A DNA stretch of 64,000 nt, taken from positions 21,091,755-21,155,754 of the forward strand of contig OY855903.1 of the NCBI GenBank assembly GCA_963693305.1. Direction: 5' to 3'. This document shows positions 10,680 to 23,573 of the stretch, one piece after another (within the stretch, counting starts at the first letter, position 1; every line of letters begins with the position of its first letter). The position numbers and the translations under genes were made by a program. The notes beneath the pieces were generated by a model. That model did not search any database. It was not told the origin of the DNA and was given only the letters and a program-made list of their open reading frames with translations. The DNA comes from Meandrina meandrites. Taxonomy: Eukaryota; Cnidaria; Anthozoa; Scleractinia; Meandrinidae.

Positions 10680-13600
10680 AACAAAGCTGTTAGCCAGTTC
10701 AATATTTTTTTGAACGCCTTTGACATTTGCAAATGCGTCGTATGACGTATCCTGTGATGCAGTGGTGTGAACATTCAAGGGCCAAAATTGCCAAGTTTCC
10801 AAGTCTTATCATCCAATCGGATAATAGTGAAAGAACTTACGAGTATTAAAAAATTCGCTAGTACGCCCGTGAGAATGGCGCCGAAAGGATACGCCATGTT
10901 GCTTAGAGACCGTTAGTGACGAAAACCGTGTGCTTATATCAGTAACTTTTCGGAGTCACCTCGTCTACGCAATATCCAAAATACTTCGATATCTTAAAAT
11001 AGTAGCCGTAGCTTTTGCAGTAGATCTCGCTAAACCACACACGCCGAACAACAACAAAAACATCACAAAAGGAAGATTTGAGCAGCCTTTGTTTAGTTTT
11101 TCGAGATAAGCTAGAGAGTAAAGAGTGATTGTGATCGAGGAAAGCTGAGAAACCTCGTCACACAAGTATAACTGAAATGAACTTTATTTGTAGGGGCTGT
11201 AGCTGTAGAGATTATGAATGGCTAGGATTAATCAAAACTGTAGAAATAGAGTAATTCAGTTTTAGATACTTAGCATTAGCCGGGAGGAGCCCAAAATGAT
11301 GCCTTGTCGAGGTCTTGAGAAATTGTGATCAGTCAGGATTTTTAATCAGTGGAGAAATATTCTTTATTATCAAAAAAGTTTCAATCAGTGGAGAAATATT
11401 CTTTATTATCAAAAAAGTTTCATCTGTCAAGAATTGAAGCAGTTTAACATCCTTAATGAAATGCCCGAGAAAATCCTGATGTTGTGTACTTAAAGTGCCC
11501 ATAAAAGATCGAATAAAACGGCCTTTTCAAAATGCAAGAGAAACTCCCGCCCTGTGTACTTAAGTTCGGTCGAGAAATTAAAAATAAAAGCAACTCCTAT
11601 TCAGTGTTGCTGACTTCGGTCATTAGACGAAATGATGAAATTCCGTGACAATGACTCTCAGACCTTTCCAAATTGCGACAGGATAAACTTTAAACTTCAG
11701 ACAGGAGACATGCATGATGATTTATTGTGATCGCTTAATCGCGAAGGGTAAATCAAGATCACTACCAGTTTATTTGATAGTCTTTCAGTTTTTTTCTAAA
11801 CGATGCGCACGGCCCTTCTCTTCTAAAAATTTTCTTTGTGTATGTTTACACCTCAGCAATGAATGAGATCGCAAATCAGATGCCAGAAAGGAAGAACAAC
11901 CCGCTTGCCTCCTAGCTCTACATGGGAGAAGAGCACTTCAAGCTCTTAACAGGAACAGACCAAGTGTGTGTTGAAAGCTAAGGACCACTGTATACTAGTT
12001 TGTAAAGTTTTTTGTTTTTGTAAGTGCTATATTGTAATATTAATAAAGTAAAAAAAAAATCTTGGCGCGAGGAAAGGATGCAAAGCTTTTTCATAATAAC
12101 TTCGAATGAGGAGGATAACTATCCAGTGCCTGATCATCTTTTAAAAATACTGATGGGTGCGTTTAACACTGCGTATTCAAAAACGTGAAAACTAAAATGG
12201 TTCGCATCACTCTGTTTGGAACGTTTTGCAAATTATGGCCACTAGTTGTGCAAATGCACTTTTCGTCTTCCTTTCAATCTAGTCAGTGCAGCTGGATAAT
12301 TTTTGAACCATTTATTTCTTCCGTAAAGCCAAAATCAGTTATGAAATTGATTGTGCATGGAATTTTCAACCGGATGGTTTGTGTAAATGGTAAGCACCCA
12401 TTGTTTGTAAGTTTCCAATTGACACCCTGAAGAAAATTTATGAGCCGTATGAACATCTCTGACAAATCAAGTATACAAGTGCTCGTGCAAAAATGAACAA
12501 TCCAGGGACCCCCCCTTTTTTAAGGAAATTAGGTATCGCGGGCGACTTCAAATGCTTAGTGCGGCCGTGCTCATCAGTCTGAGGACGTTGCTTACGGTAA
12601 CAGAGTTCTGAGACTCGAAAGGGAAAAAGCAATAGAAATGCCAAACGTATATGTAGTGCGCAATTTTACGTTGCAAATTTGTCTAAAAAACAATACAATT
12701 TAATTTCTGTATTTGATATCATGATACTCAGCACGTTTTTGAGTCCACTTGGAGCTCCATGTTAATATTTGCAAGACCATCAACGTGAACTGTTTGCCCG
12801 TTTTGACATTCTTAGATTGATGGAATCATTAACATTTGAAAACGAAGCATTGAGAAATACACGACTAAACATATCGTTCATCGATTGTTAAGTTATTCCC
12901 TTGAACGTTTGTTTTGCAAATTAAACTTGTTCGGACGAAAACTCAGTTCAACCCATTGACAGAAGTGGAAGATGAAGATGATGATGATGAAGAAGAAGAA
13001 GACTAATCTTTAAGTTGGCAGTCATGTTTATCAATTTAATTCACACCCAGTGTGTATAGAGGTTTGTATTTTCCGCAGCTGTTGCTTTTGAATAAACTCA
13101 GGAAAAGCAACAGTAAACAGAAGATAAAAGATCATTTAGGGTTTATTTGCGCTGATGCGGCAAACAAACACATTAATCAACACAGATCAAGTCACGCAGG
13201 TGGAAAGAAAGGCCTTGCAGAAACTCTCCTGATGACAGAGGGTGGAGATCTTGACAAAAAAAAGGAGAAAAAAAAATCTAGCTGAGGTTTTAAGAAATTG
13301 TAGGATGTTTCCAGAAACAAGACATACTATATTATGTACTATACCCGATATATCTATATGCTCACTCCTGGTTGATAATCAATTTATCTAACTGAGACTA
13401 ATAAATCAGTGCGTGTATTCCTAGAAATGAAAGAATCATTTGAAAATAGAACTTTTATTGATTGTCATTTAGGTTTCCCAGCATCAAACAGTAGTCGTAC
13501 TTGGCTCATATAATCTTTAATCTCACGTAAGGAAGAAATAACCAGAACAACTCTAGCTAAAAGCTAAAATATGCATCAATACACACGTGAAAGCACTGAA

Positions 13601-14793
13601 TTACGTTTTCTGGCTTGAAAATATATTGACGGTGTAGCTTGATCCAGCTTAATGTAGAGTCACGTTACGACATGGTTAGTTTTTCATTGAAAGCAAAAAG
13701 AATATTCCTTTTAGAATTAGGAATTTTAAGAAAGAAGAAAAATATAGTAAAACTACCTGTTGGATCTGCAGTGGGAAGTCACTTTTATTTATTCAGGCAG
13801 AATCACAATAGGACGTAAGTATATCCCAGAAAATTATGTTGGGTAAAGAAAACGTGGCAAATAAATACGGTAAAAAGCTCTATTAATACCCCAGGGGTTG
13901 GGGGCTTATTTCTTTTTAAGAGGGGTTCATTAGAGGTAGGGGCTTATTAGAGACGGGGAAGGGAGAGGCTTATGTTAGTTAGGGTACATATTAAAGAATA
14001 AAAGTGAACTTTTTAATGTTCCAGTGCTGTTTGGAAACGTGTTTTTACAAAAGTAGCGAAAAAAAATAGTAAATTTGGTGGATAAATACTTTAAGAAGCG
14101 AAAAAATGTCTTGTTTCGTGGTTTACAAATTGTCATGATTTACGAGGCGGGGGGCTTAATAGAGAGGAAGGTTTATTAAAGAAGAGACTTTCAGCCTGGG
14201 GGTTGGTTAGTTGGGGGGGGGGGGGGGGAGGGGGCTTAAGTAAACAAATTTCTAGGGTATAAAATTGATCGGAGTTCAAAGAGAAGTTCATTCGGAAGGT
14301 ACGTGTGGAAAAGTTACCCATGCAAGTTTGTAGCTGTGTTTTTTTGTGTGTTAAATTTAAAATTTTGATCCTATCTTCTTTTCTACCATTAAGCTTTTTG
14401 TCTGTGTAATTTTTGCTCTATCGACCCAGTTGCTGAAGTACTTGCTAGGTAAGTGATTTATATAGCTTAACAGCGACCTTTTACCGACGAAATCCTCAGC
14501 TAAAATGAAAACTCAGACAGGCAAGATACCCTAATATTTGAGCTGATGCAGAGAGTTACTTGAAAAAATCTTTACAAAATGGTTCAGTTTGGGTACATTT
14601 GGTTAACTGTTACAGTGGCCATCCTCAGTTTTTCAAAGTTACTCCTTTTTTCTTTGTTGAACAAATTTGAAAAAAAATGAAAGCTACACTCAGTATTTAT
14701 ACTGACGTGCCAAGCAAACATGCACATCAGGATACACTCCAAAACAAACGAAAAAGCTTTTACAGCTTCCTAGGTTCGGTCTAGAAACGTTGG
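10680..14793. other. 4.1-kb non-coding tail of duplication unit 1
   Basis: No supported gene. It aligns with 35834-36494 plus 41299-45974 of unit 2. Contents: a 40-bp tandem duplication at about 11345-11424 (one copy in unit 2), a polyadenylation-like end at about 12040-12056 (AATAAAGT then A-run), the right end of a GGGTGCTTACCA-type MITE near 12370, a GAA/GAT-rich stretch 12968-13003, AATAAA near 13093, and repeats of GGGGCTTATTAGAG with a long G run at about 14213-14228. Confidence 0.6.
12947..13006 (+). other. Possible terminal exon or retrocopy end with acidic tail
   Basis: The frame reads ...T-E-V-E-D-E-D-D-D-D-E-E-E-E-D then TAA at 13004-13006, followed by an AATAAA about 85 bp later. 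An exact second copy is in unit 2 (43664-43709). An acidic C-terminal tail ending in a stop and followed by a polyadenylation signal looks like the last exon of a gene or a retrocopied 3' end. A simple GAA/GAT microsatellite that happens to end in a stop is equally possible. No upstream exon was found. Confidence 0.2.
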
Positions 14794-15297
14794 CTAAATT
14801 TCTGCCTTTATTCTTATTTCTGCCTTTATTCTGCCTTTAGTGTGAACTGTGTGTGATTCATCCACAACAATCAACGCCAGATTCTGTCGGAACGGGCTAT
14901 CTTTCTTCAAAACGTCAAGGAACCGATCGTCAAGCACTTCTTCAGCCGACGCATATAAAACTCGAACTTCACCAGAAGCCACAGCTTGAAGTTTTTGCTG
15001 ATCGAGGGACAATTGGGCGGCTTTGAGATCAAACTCATCATTTCTGACTTGCTCTTCGGCAATACTTTGAAGCGGGACGACGACAATAACGGTTGGCATC
15101 ACACTATCGATAGCATTGTTTGCAACACAATAGCTTTGGTAAATGAGGCTTTTACCAAATCCCGACGGCAAAATTGCGAAAACATCTTTCTTCTCAATAA
15201 GAGTGAGTACGGCTTGCTCCTGTTCCTTTTTTAACTTCACTCCACGCAAATTCTCTGTGCATACACGTTGTAAAACGTCCACGACAGAAGCAGCCAT
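14794..15297 (-). pseudogene. RecQ-like DEAD/DEAH-type helicase, N-terminal fragment
   Basis: The minus-strand frame starts at an ATG (15297) and encodes a 167-residue N-terminal piece of a superfamily 2 helicase. It shows motif I L-P-S-G-F-G-K-S with the following I-Y-Q, a Q-motif-like region before it, motif Ia (V-V-V-P-L-Q-S) and motif II V-V-D-E-S-H. The frame then runs into a short repeat (R-I-K-A-E-I twice) and ends; motifs III-VI are absent. Many such RecQ-like copies are dispersed in cnidarian genomes. It lies exactly where homology between the two duplication units ends, so it may mark the breakpoint or an insertion there. Confidence 0.75.
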
Positions 15298-15997
15298 ATT
15301 TGTTTACTGAAATTTGGCGCGCGCTGTAGGTATCTAAATGAGGTCATTGACAGATTCCTGTCATAGTATCAAAAACCGACCAATCAAATCACTCCGTCAC
15401 CAGTGTGCCGAGCATCAGAAGTTTAATATGAAACCATTGCAGTCTCTCTTTTCGCTGTGGCTGGCGCCCCCGCTGTTTGCCAATCGCGGCTTCGCCGCTC
15501 TCTCATCGCGGCTTCGCCGCGTACCGTTTGTCGATTTCTCAGCAAAAGAGAGACTGCTCGCAGTCTAACAATTTGGTCAAAAATATGCCACAAGAATCAT
15601 CAAATGGTGGACCTATTAAATGTAAATAGACGAAGTACAGAAATACCATTTCCTTTATTTATTCATTTATTTTTATACTTTTTTCACAAGGAGCGGACTT
15701 CCAAGGCTCGTGGGGGGGGGGGGGGGTGCGGACGCACCCGTCGCACCCCCCCTGGTTACGGGCCTGTGTTCCATATATTTTACTGTAATTTTGGCCGGGC
15801 TGAAGAAAATCGTTCGTTATACCGAGGACTTCGTTATATAGAGGTTCGTTAAATCGAGGTTCTACTGTATAACTTGTAGTTATGCTAATAATTTAAAGCA
15901 TATTTTAATTGGCTTGCAAATAATTAAGCTTAGCACCCACTGCGGGTATCAAATACATAATCCGGCACTGTACGCGGTTGAGCAGTCATGCAACTAA
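15298..15997. other. Repeat-rich gap before MYND-E
   Basis: No gene. It contains a duplicated TCGCGGCTTCGCCGC (about 15483-15520), a G run with adjoining hairpin (15712-15755), and a tail ending GAGGTTCTACTGTA (about 15842-15869) typical of one end of a pogo/Tc1-type MITE. A matching left end was not found. Confidence 0.5.
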
Positions 15998-16274
15998 TTC
16001 TCGGAAATTGAACTTTTCATCCATGCTCAGATATAATCCAATCTCGGGATTTGTTTTATGGAATATTCTCAGGCAAGATACTAAACAAAATCAATTGATG
16101 CCATTGTTTATTTTGGAGATATCTTGACGTTATGAATCTTTTTATACTGATAAGGACATCACGCCATGATTGACAAGTATAGCATCCATCGCGCTTATTG
16201 TCCAATCATTGCACGCGGTTGAGTAGTTATAATCATGCACCAAATTCTCGGAAAACTTTTATTCTTTCTCGGAA
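15998..16274 (+). promoter_or_regulatory. TTCTCGGAA palindromes upstream of MYND-E
   Basis: Three identical TTCTCGGAA sites at 15998-16006, 16245-16253 and 16266-16274 (the last 83 bp before the ATG). Two are preceded by a shared ACGCGGTTGAG (15973 and 16213). Copy E is the most diverged paralog, so these sites are not simply carried by the recent duplication. Confidence 0.45.
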
Positions 16275-16356
16275 GTAATTAATCAATTATAAAGCGTGAA
16301 TCACGTCGAAGTATCAGCCGTTATCTCGCCAAGAAAGAAGTCATTCCTCGAGCAAA

Positions 16357-19313
16357 ATGCTTAAACAAGATCAATGTTGGCGCTGTGATACCATTTGTTC
16401 ATCGCCATCTTTAAAGATCTCCTGTAGTAGGTGCGAAGTGGCATCTTATTGTAGCGAGGATTGTAAACACAGCGATGTGTTTCGGCACCAGGTGGATTGC
16501 CAAACGGCTGCGCTGAAGAGGAAGTGTACTGGATGTGGCAAAGAAAAAACGGGATTGAAGTCTTGCGGAAGTTGTAGCCAAGCTTGGTACTGTGATAAAA
16601 TCTGCCAAACGAACTCTTGGCCAACGCATCAAGTCCACTGCCAACAGATAAGCAGGAAAACAGAAGAGTTATCCCGTCAGTTAAAACGAGCTTATGACCT
16701 CAAAAAGTCACGACCAGGTTTGGGAACCGTTTACTATTGGGGTAACATCCCAGCCGTCGATTTGATCAACTTGCCCTTGAACGAAGGTGTCGACTATAGC
16801 AAGCCTCTATCGATTCTTGTTTGCGGCGTTGGTGACCCGAGAAATGTTTTACTTTCCTTGTCGCAACTTCCAGACGACTATACAGAAGAGCTGACCTTCG
16901 TTTTGAACGACTTCTGCGCTTGTGTGATGGCCCGAACGGTTCTTATACTATACATGCTGATGAAAGGTAAATTTTATATTTTCAGTTGTTGGGTGAATTA
17001 TTAATATTAGCAACCAAACCTTAGAAGTACCTGGGAAACCTAAATAATAGGACCTGCACGTAGTTAAAGCTGTTTTTGTAATTTATTAATGGCGATATAG
17101 TTTTCTCTTCCGCGCTGTGGTAAACGAATGATAAAATGAAAACAAAGCAATGTTACACATAAAAGGACAAACATGGTCAGGAGATATTTTATGTACCGCA
17201 AGTTTAGCAAAAGAAAGTATACACTAAAAAATGACGATCTCAGGGGAGTATGGTTGTGTGTGTTTGGAAGGGTGGGGGGTGGGGGGGTGGGGGGGGGGGT
17301 TGGAGGAGAGGAGCTACTTCCATATGAAAGGGACGGGATCTTCGTCGTGTAGATTATCGATTTTGGTCCCACTTAGGGTGTTCGCGATAGAATGCTGATA
17401 TTTTTAGCTGTCTAGGTCTCCTTTATGGTTACACATACACCTTAATCATAAATGGCGGATCGCGCGGAAGAGTTTGGGTCGAGTACATGAAAGCAAGGCG
17501 AAAGGGGCTTCCATTTAAATGAAAACAAAGCAGAGTATGAAAATGCAATTTCAAGTACTCGACCCAAACTCTTCCGCGCACTCCGCCATGTATGAATAAG
17601 GTATATGAGGAAATAAAAAACACTTCATACTGTGTTGTCGATCACACATGAAAGATGGTATCTTTTGCTGAAGGGTCGTCTGAGTCATGCACGCCCTGAG
17701 TGGTCTCCATTAGGGATTTTACTCACATTTCCGACGAGCATTTCTGTCTTTTTCATATGGGAGTCCCCCCCCCCTTCTCTCCTCGGAAGAGAATGGAATC
17801 TTCTCACAGCTTCTCCTCGGCACAGATATCGTGTGTGATCATCCAAATGAAAGGTACCGAGTAGTACGTACATGTGTTGCTGTATATTATGCTACACAGG
17901 GCGGTTCTTACTTTACTTATTCTTTTCCTAGTGTGTGACTGTTAAATAATTATAGTTACAACATAAAGCTAAAAATAGCAAGTATGTAAGTAGTTAAGTA
18001 AGTAAGTTAGCAAGTAGGGAAGCCAGTAAGTAGGAAGGTAATAGTCTAACCATTCTTAGTGCCCTCTTGCTGTACATATATATAATATTTGTTTTAAGGA
18101 GCCAATGCACGTACAACATTCAATAGCGATTCATTTTCACCTTACAGGAGGTTATCAAATAGCAAGTTCGGTGATGCAGATTTGGTATTCACTGCGACTC
18201 AGCGAAAAAGACCACCAGCTTGTGATTAGCACCCTTCAAGAACTGATTCATTCATCCAGCCTTGAAGAACTGACAAGCGGCATAATGAAGATAGAGCGAG
18301 ACCATTTCCACAAACTCGTACAAGTGTGGCGTACCTGGCTTGATCTTAGTTCTCGGTCAGAAGACTGGATCACAGAGGCTCGACGGAAGAGGTTTGAAAA
18401 TGATCCGGGTTCAAGGAATGGAATCGATATGTACTTGAAAGAAATCCCAGAGGAACATGAACAATCTGCATCTGAATGGTTTGCAAATGGGATTCTGTTA
18501 TCCAAGGAATCACGAAAAGAGCTTTCTCGAGAGAATTTTACTCTTACAGGTTTTACCGACAATCACCATCGCAGCAACGGTCCTTTCACCTACATCCTGG
18601 AAACATCTGTCATTCCTTTCACATCCTGGGATTACAAAGAAGTCAAACAGCATTTTCACTGCGCCTCCCTTCTCAAGATGTACAGCCAGTATGTGGGTCA
18701 CGTGATCGAGAAGAGCGCTATCAAGTTGGCCACAGGACAGGTGAAGTTTCAATTCCTGTTGTGCAACTGTATGGAGATGGCACCGTTCCTTCCTCCAGAC
18801 CGGAAGTATGACCGCGTCACCACCTCAAACATTGCTGATTATGTGCCACTGACCAGCATCCTGGACATGTGCAAACCAGTTTTGAATACAGCCAACCCCT
18901 CCGCCGTTATTCTCACAGAATTTCAAAACTGGTCTAATTATAATAATTTGAGTCAAAAAGAGCTAGTTCATCAGTTCTTTCAAATGCCACCAAGCTTCCG
19001 CCAAAAAGTCCTGGAAGATACCCAGAATCCAGCAATTGCCTATTCCACAGGGAGACAAGCTTTCACGGAATATCAAGACCACAGTGCAGAATTTATCATG
19101 TTCCTCCGGGCTGCTTTGCTGGTCTCTGAGGTCCATGAGCGAAATCGGAAGCGCACGTGGAAGTCAGTGGCTAATTATAATGGGTTGATTGCGCGCAACT
19201 TCCTTCGCTGCCAAAATCGAGTCTTTCCTGCAAAATGGTTGTTGAATTGCCGTAGGGTCACCATGTTACATGGGTTTGAGAGAGCCGTGGAATGGATTAT
19301 TAACCAGAAATAA
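16357..19313 (+). CDS. MYND-DUF4470 gene copy E (intact, divergent)
   Basis: Exon 1 is 16357-16966, the intron 16967-18147 (GTAAAT...TTACAG) and exon 2 18148-19313; splicing is phase 1 and gives 591 residues. Finger 1 uses C7, C10, C23, C26, C32, C36, H44, C48; finger 2 uses C57, C60, C70, C73, C79, C83, H91, C95: all ligands intact. DUF4470 follows (Y-Y-W-G-N-I-P-A-V-D-L-I-N-L, then C-G-V-G-D-P-R-N-V-L-L). DUF4470 is also the N-terminal domain of the dynein assembly factor DNAAF3; MYND fingers usually bind proline-rich peptides. No catalytic motif is seen and the function is unknown. Exon 2 ends with the family signature N-C-R-R-V-T-M-L. It lies outside the duplicated units and is clearly older than the A/C and B/D pairs. 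Confidence 0.92.
17452..17589. repeat. Foldback in the MYND-E intron (35-bp arms)
   Basis: Arms 17452-17486 and 17555-17589 are reverse complements with two mismatches (core GCGCGGAAGAGTTTGGGTCG), around a 68-nt loop. Weaker symmetry continues outward for ~13 bp (ACCTTAATCATAA against TGAATAAGGT). In the transcript it would form a strong hairpin. It is most likely a MITE. Confidence 0.8.
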
Positions 19314-22300
19314 CATTCTCTATCTTAAAAGATACAGAGGAAAACTTCTTTATACTTCTTAGCTTTTATTGACTTTCTCTTTTTTTGTAGCTTAACTTTT
19401 GTACTGTTATTACCCTGCTTAGATAATGCCCCAGTCTTTTCCTTCAACTTTAATCGATTGCTTTACATTTTATTCAAGGTCAGAAGGAAGTGATAATCGT
19501 ATCAAATAATTTATAAGTCTAATGCGAACAGCGGTGGAATAGAACGACCGAACTTGGAATCTTTTAAGTTATATTTCAACTTGAAGAAACTAGTTCGAGG
19601 ACGGCGCATCTTGATAAAAATGGCCAAATTTTTCAAGTTGTCGTTCATAATCCGTCTTATATAACAATCATTTGCTAATCTTTTTAGGAGTTTTATTACT
19701 TCTTTGTTGTTGACCTTAGGAAACTTATTTTGAGACCTGAAAAAATCAATCTGCAACGAAAAGCGAGCCCATGAGTCAGAGCCCTTTTCAATTCCGGTGC
19801 AAACGTTCTACAGATTTACTAGTATTAATTGGTGTACGATATAGTAGAGTTATATTCTAATGACTGTTTTTTATGTGAAGTGCTTTTTTTAATGCATGAT
19901 GTAATTTTGATTTTTCAGTATAATTTTTATGTTAGTAATGCATTTTATAAGATCCTCAAAAAATGCCAGAGATTATTTCAAATTAATTCCGGAAATCGTC
20001 GCGGGAAAAAACAAACTTTTTATCTATTGTAGCTTATTTTAATTAAATTGAATTCGATAGCTTAAATATTTTCATCAGTGTCTAGTCCTACAAGAGGGCA
20101 GTCCATATTAGGATCATATCCTGCTACTCATCAACTAATATAGAAAAGTAACCTGGTAACTCTGTGCAGTAACCAAGTGGCACATATTTCCGTAGCGTTA
20201 AGTATTCCCTTGCCCTCCCCTCCCCCAAATCTCGATGGATGCAAGTGCATCTTCGCAGTTTACTCTCACTGATGTTTTCTTTAAGAATTTCCAGACATTT
20301 GCTGGTCCCTATTTACTCCAAAACCTGGGTGGAGAGCAGCACTGTTATCGTAAATTAGCTTGCTCTAACTTGTCATGCAAGAAAACAACGTAGTTATCTG
20401 GATAGCTCAAGTATTCCTACAGTATGAGATAAATAATAATACATAATAACACATAATATTTTAAGAGGAGGCCTCCAATCACCTAGAGGTGGTTTTCAGG
20501 AGGGTCCTCTAAGAAAATAAATGTCAAACCTTTAAAATACATTAAAATCTAAGATTCAATAAAAAGGACAAAACCTATGCGGTAATAAAAACTAAAAATA
20601 AATACAAAACTGTAGCTAACTAAGATTAAACACTAGAACAAGATGCAAACTGATTAAGACAAGATGCAAACTGATTAAGATAGCGTTCGGCTACTGGTAT
20701 TAAATGAGTGGCGAGGGGACCACAGGCTTACAGTTTCGCTAATGAATTTATTTTTTTTGTAAAAAATTATAACATTTAAGCAATTTGATAATTTTTACCA
20801 AAAACTGTGGATTGGTTCCCCCACTAGGAAACCTGTCCACAGATTATTGTTAACACAAGTAGTTACCGCGTTTTTAATCGACTACAGTTGTGCTTTAATT
20901 AGCAAATATAACAAGATCCATCTTATTTTTTAGTTCTTCTTTTGACGCATGAGGAATCTTCTATTGTTAGTTGTGATTCCATAAGAATATCGTGTGCGAA
21001 TCATTATTACATTCGAGAGTTGTTGGAAACTTGCTTGTAGACCGGTGGTCTGGCTCGGTATCCATGCCCCCAGCCGTTTTCGTCCTCAGCCCCCCTAGTG
21101 TGCCTTTTGCCCGGTTATATGTTTATGCTCGGGGAAAATGGAGCTTTGGGAACGAGAATGGTCCGCTGTCTGAGGCTTCTCGGACAGCGGTTTGTCACCG
21201 GGTAACAAACTGCTGACCATGCAGCCTGTAGAATCTGTGACGATTGGCTTCATTCTGGCGTGACAATGTTCATAATACTCTCGAGTACTCACTGATTCAA
21301 TAAAAGGAATCGGCAACTCCACAAGTCCTTCAACGGATATTTATAAGAAACGGCACGGAAAATTGCTGCTTTATCGCAGGTTAGATCGCTAACCGAAGAG
21401 TAAACTGCAGTATGGGAACAGGTCTGAAACAAGCCCGGTGTTTTCCCGAAATATTCCTTAACGTCTGCGCGCGATAGGATCAATCCGGAAGAGTAAGAGA
21501 TGATGGAGCAAAGGTAACTTAAATACATTATTTTGTAATCGTTAATTTCGTGGGTCGTTGTGGGATCGAACTATTAGTACAAACAAAGATATAAGTTACG
21601 TCTTAAATTGTAATCAGTGATAAAATTTTTAAAATGTAATACTGAATACGATAGTCAAGGGACAATTAGTGATCGTTCGGCGACAACGAGGAAGTACAAA
21701 ACCCGATTATTCGACGCCGGCATTCGCTTTTCCGAGTGACTAAAAGACACTAAGAGAGATTTGGTGATATCATTTATGTACAGATCTATCTGGTGAGCAT
21801 ACGCCACATGTAAATGCAAAATCAAGCCTTGTGACGCATCAATGACAAAAAATATTTCCCTAACTCAGTACGTGGCATTTTTATCCTGAATTATTAATGC
21901 ATTAATTAAAAGTGACATCCACTTCAATTTTACGCCTATACAACGCGCATACTTATCAGAGTCTTAGCTAGAAAGTAAATTATTCAGTGTTATCCTTGAA
22001 AAAGGAAGTTTTTCACAAATAACCAAGAAAATATATATTACGGAAAACAAGGAGAGCAGCTTTCGGAACATGTGTAAACGGACATGTTATACACAAACCA
22101 GAAACCAAACAAACCCGAAGGACTAAACGATCATCAGCAAACATGGGTTCGTCTTTGAACGTCAGATTTTTATTGAGGGTGATCATTTATTATAATTTTT
22201 CTTTGTTCTTATAGCAAACCCTTTTCTAAAGAAGAGGCGCCCTTGTCATAATTGAGCAAATCTAGGAGCGAGTTCAATGTGACTTTATTTTTTGCTTTTT

Positions 22301-23573
22301 GGCAAACAAGTCAAAATTGTCTGTGTTGACAAGCACGGCAAAACGTCTTAACTCAACCCTCAGAACTAGCAAAATGTAAATACTTTTGACGTATGAGGAA
22401 ATCAACTGCTTTGTATAAAAATATATTTAAAAAAATATATAAAATATATAAAAATATATATTTACACGGGACAATACGAGCTTGTAACAAGTAGCCAAGA
22501 TTAGCATAATATCGTCGAAACTTTCAATTTTGAATATATGACATATAATACGAAAGCGAGGAGCCATGATTTTGTTTGTATTTGCGATATTTGACCGAAT
22601 ATTTGCATAAAGTAATGCCATTTCAAATCCGACGTTCAGTTGTAAAATCGACTGTTATTGTCAATTTTATCTTAGTGCGATATGCTTATGCCGTCAGAGG
22701 TAGGAAATATATATGAAAAAAACGCGGGCACTATTAAACCTAGGACACCAGAGTTGCATCTAATCAAGAACAGAAATTTTGTACTCGGAGATATTCCCCG
22801 GATTGCCGCAGTAATTCTGAGAGGTTCACTTTCATTTACGAAAGCTCGAGTTAACGTTATTACCGTAATTCCGGAACTTGGAACGAAATTTCGTTTTCAC
22901 TTTTTCACTTTTAAAATGAAACTTTTTGCTGCACCTCTTTCAGAATTGTGCGTACAGTCTCTTTTGGTAAAGATATCCCGCTAAAAAACCCAATCAGAAA
23001 CACGATTGCCGACTACCATACTGTAGGACATGAATTGTTTTCACAATTTTAGGAGACCAATGTTTTCGGATATTAAAATTTTTACGATTCTGCATATTTT
23101 TGAAATTTTCACACAACATGTACAGAAACACAATTTTCGTGACTTTAACTAAAAACAAAATACAACAAATCGTCATGCCTTGAGCAGCATTTACGGGTAC
23201 TTTGTCGTTTCATTGAGTTCCACGCCAGTTGTTAAGAGATGGTTGTAAGACTTAATTGACACAAAAACCAGTGAATGGTCATTTTGATTGGAGGACTACT
23301 AGTACTCTAGTTAAAATTCATTACAAGAACTGGTGCTGATAGAGTGAAAACGACGAATCTTAACAAAATTAACTCATTATTAGGATATAAAAAAGTAAAG
23401 TTTGTTTTTCTCAGCACCTTTTGTCGAGGCAAGTAATGCGAAAATTTAACACTCAACAAAGCAATGCCGCTAGACATCTTCAGATTCTAAATCTAAAAGG
23501 AAATTAATCTGTCTTTTACCAATTGTATCAAACTGAAACAACAACAACAAACTGACTTTATAAATGTGTGCAG
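19314..23573. other. 4.2-kb stretch without a recognised gene
   Basis: AT-rich and non-coding as far as can be seen. It contains a short hairpin with AGAGGA/TCCTCT arms (about 20464-20512), a 21-bp tandem duplication (AAGATGCAAACTGATT, about 20639-20680), TA-rich tracts (22420-22460) and one copy of a dispersed motif (22303-22346) that recurs at 24661, 57601 and 60696. Short reading frames such as 22682-22984 have no recognisable domain. Confidence 0.5.

Noticed and set aside
10280..10774. 164-codon minus-strand frame (twin 35434-35928)
   Set aside because: Antisense of MYND exon 2 and conserved only because the region was duplicated recently.
12185..12430. 81-codon frame conserved at 42130-42411
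   Set aside because: It lies within a MITE with inverted ends and differs at its start between units; conservation reflects the duplication.
14205..14235. Long G or C homopolymers (also 15713, 17270, 38785, 39936, 45365) as regulatory G-quadruplexes
   Set aside because: Most lie inside repeats and are single homopolymers, where length is unreliable in assemblies; no gene association.
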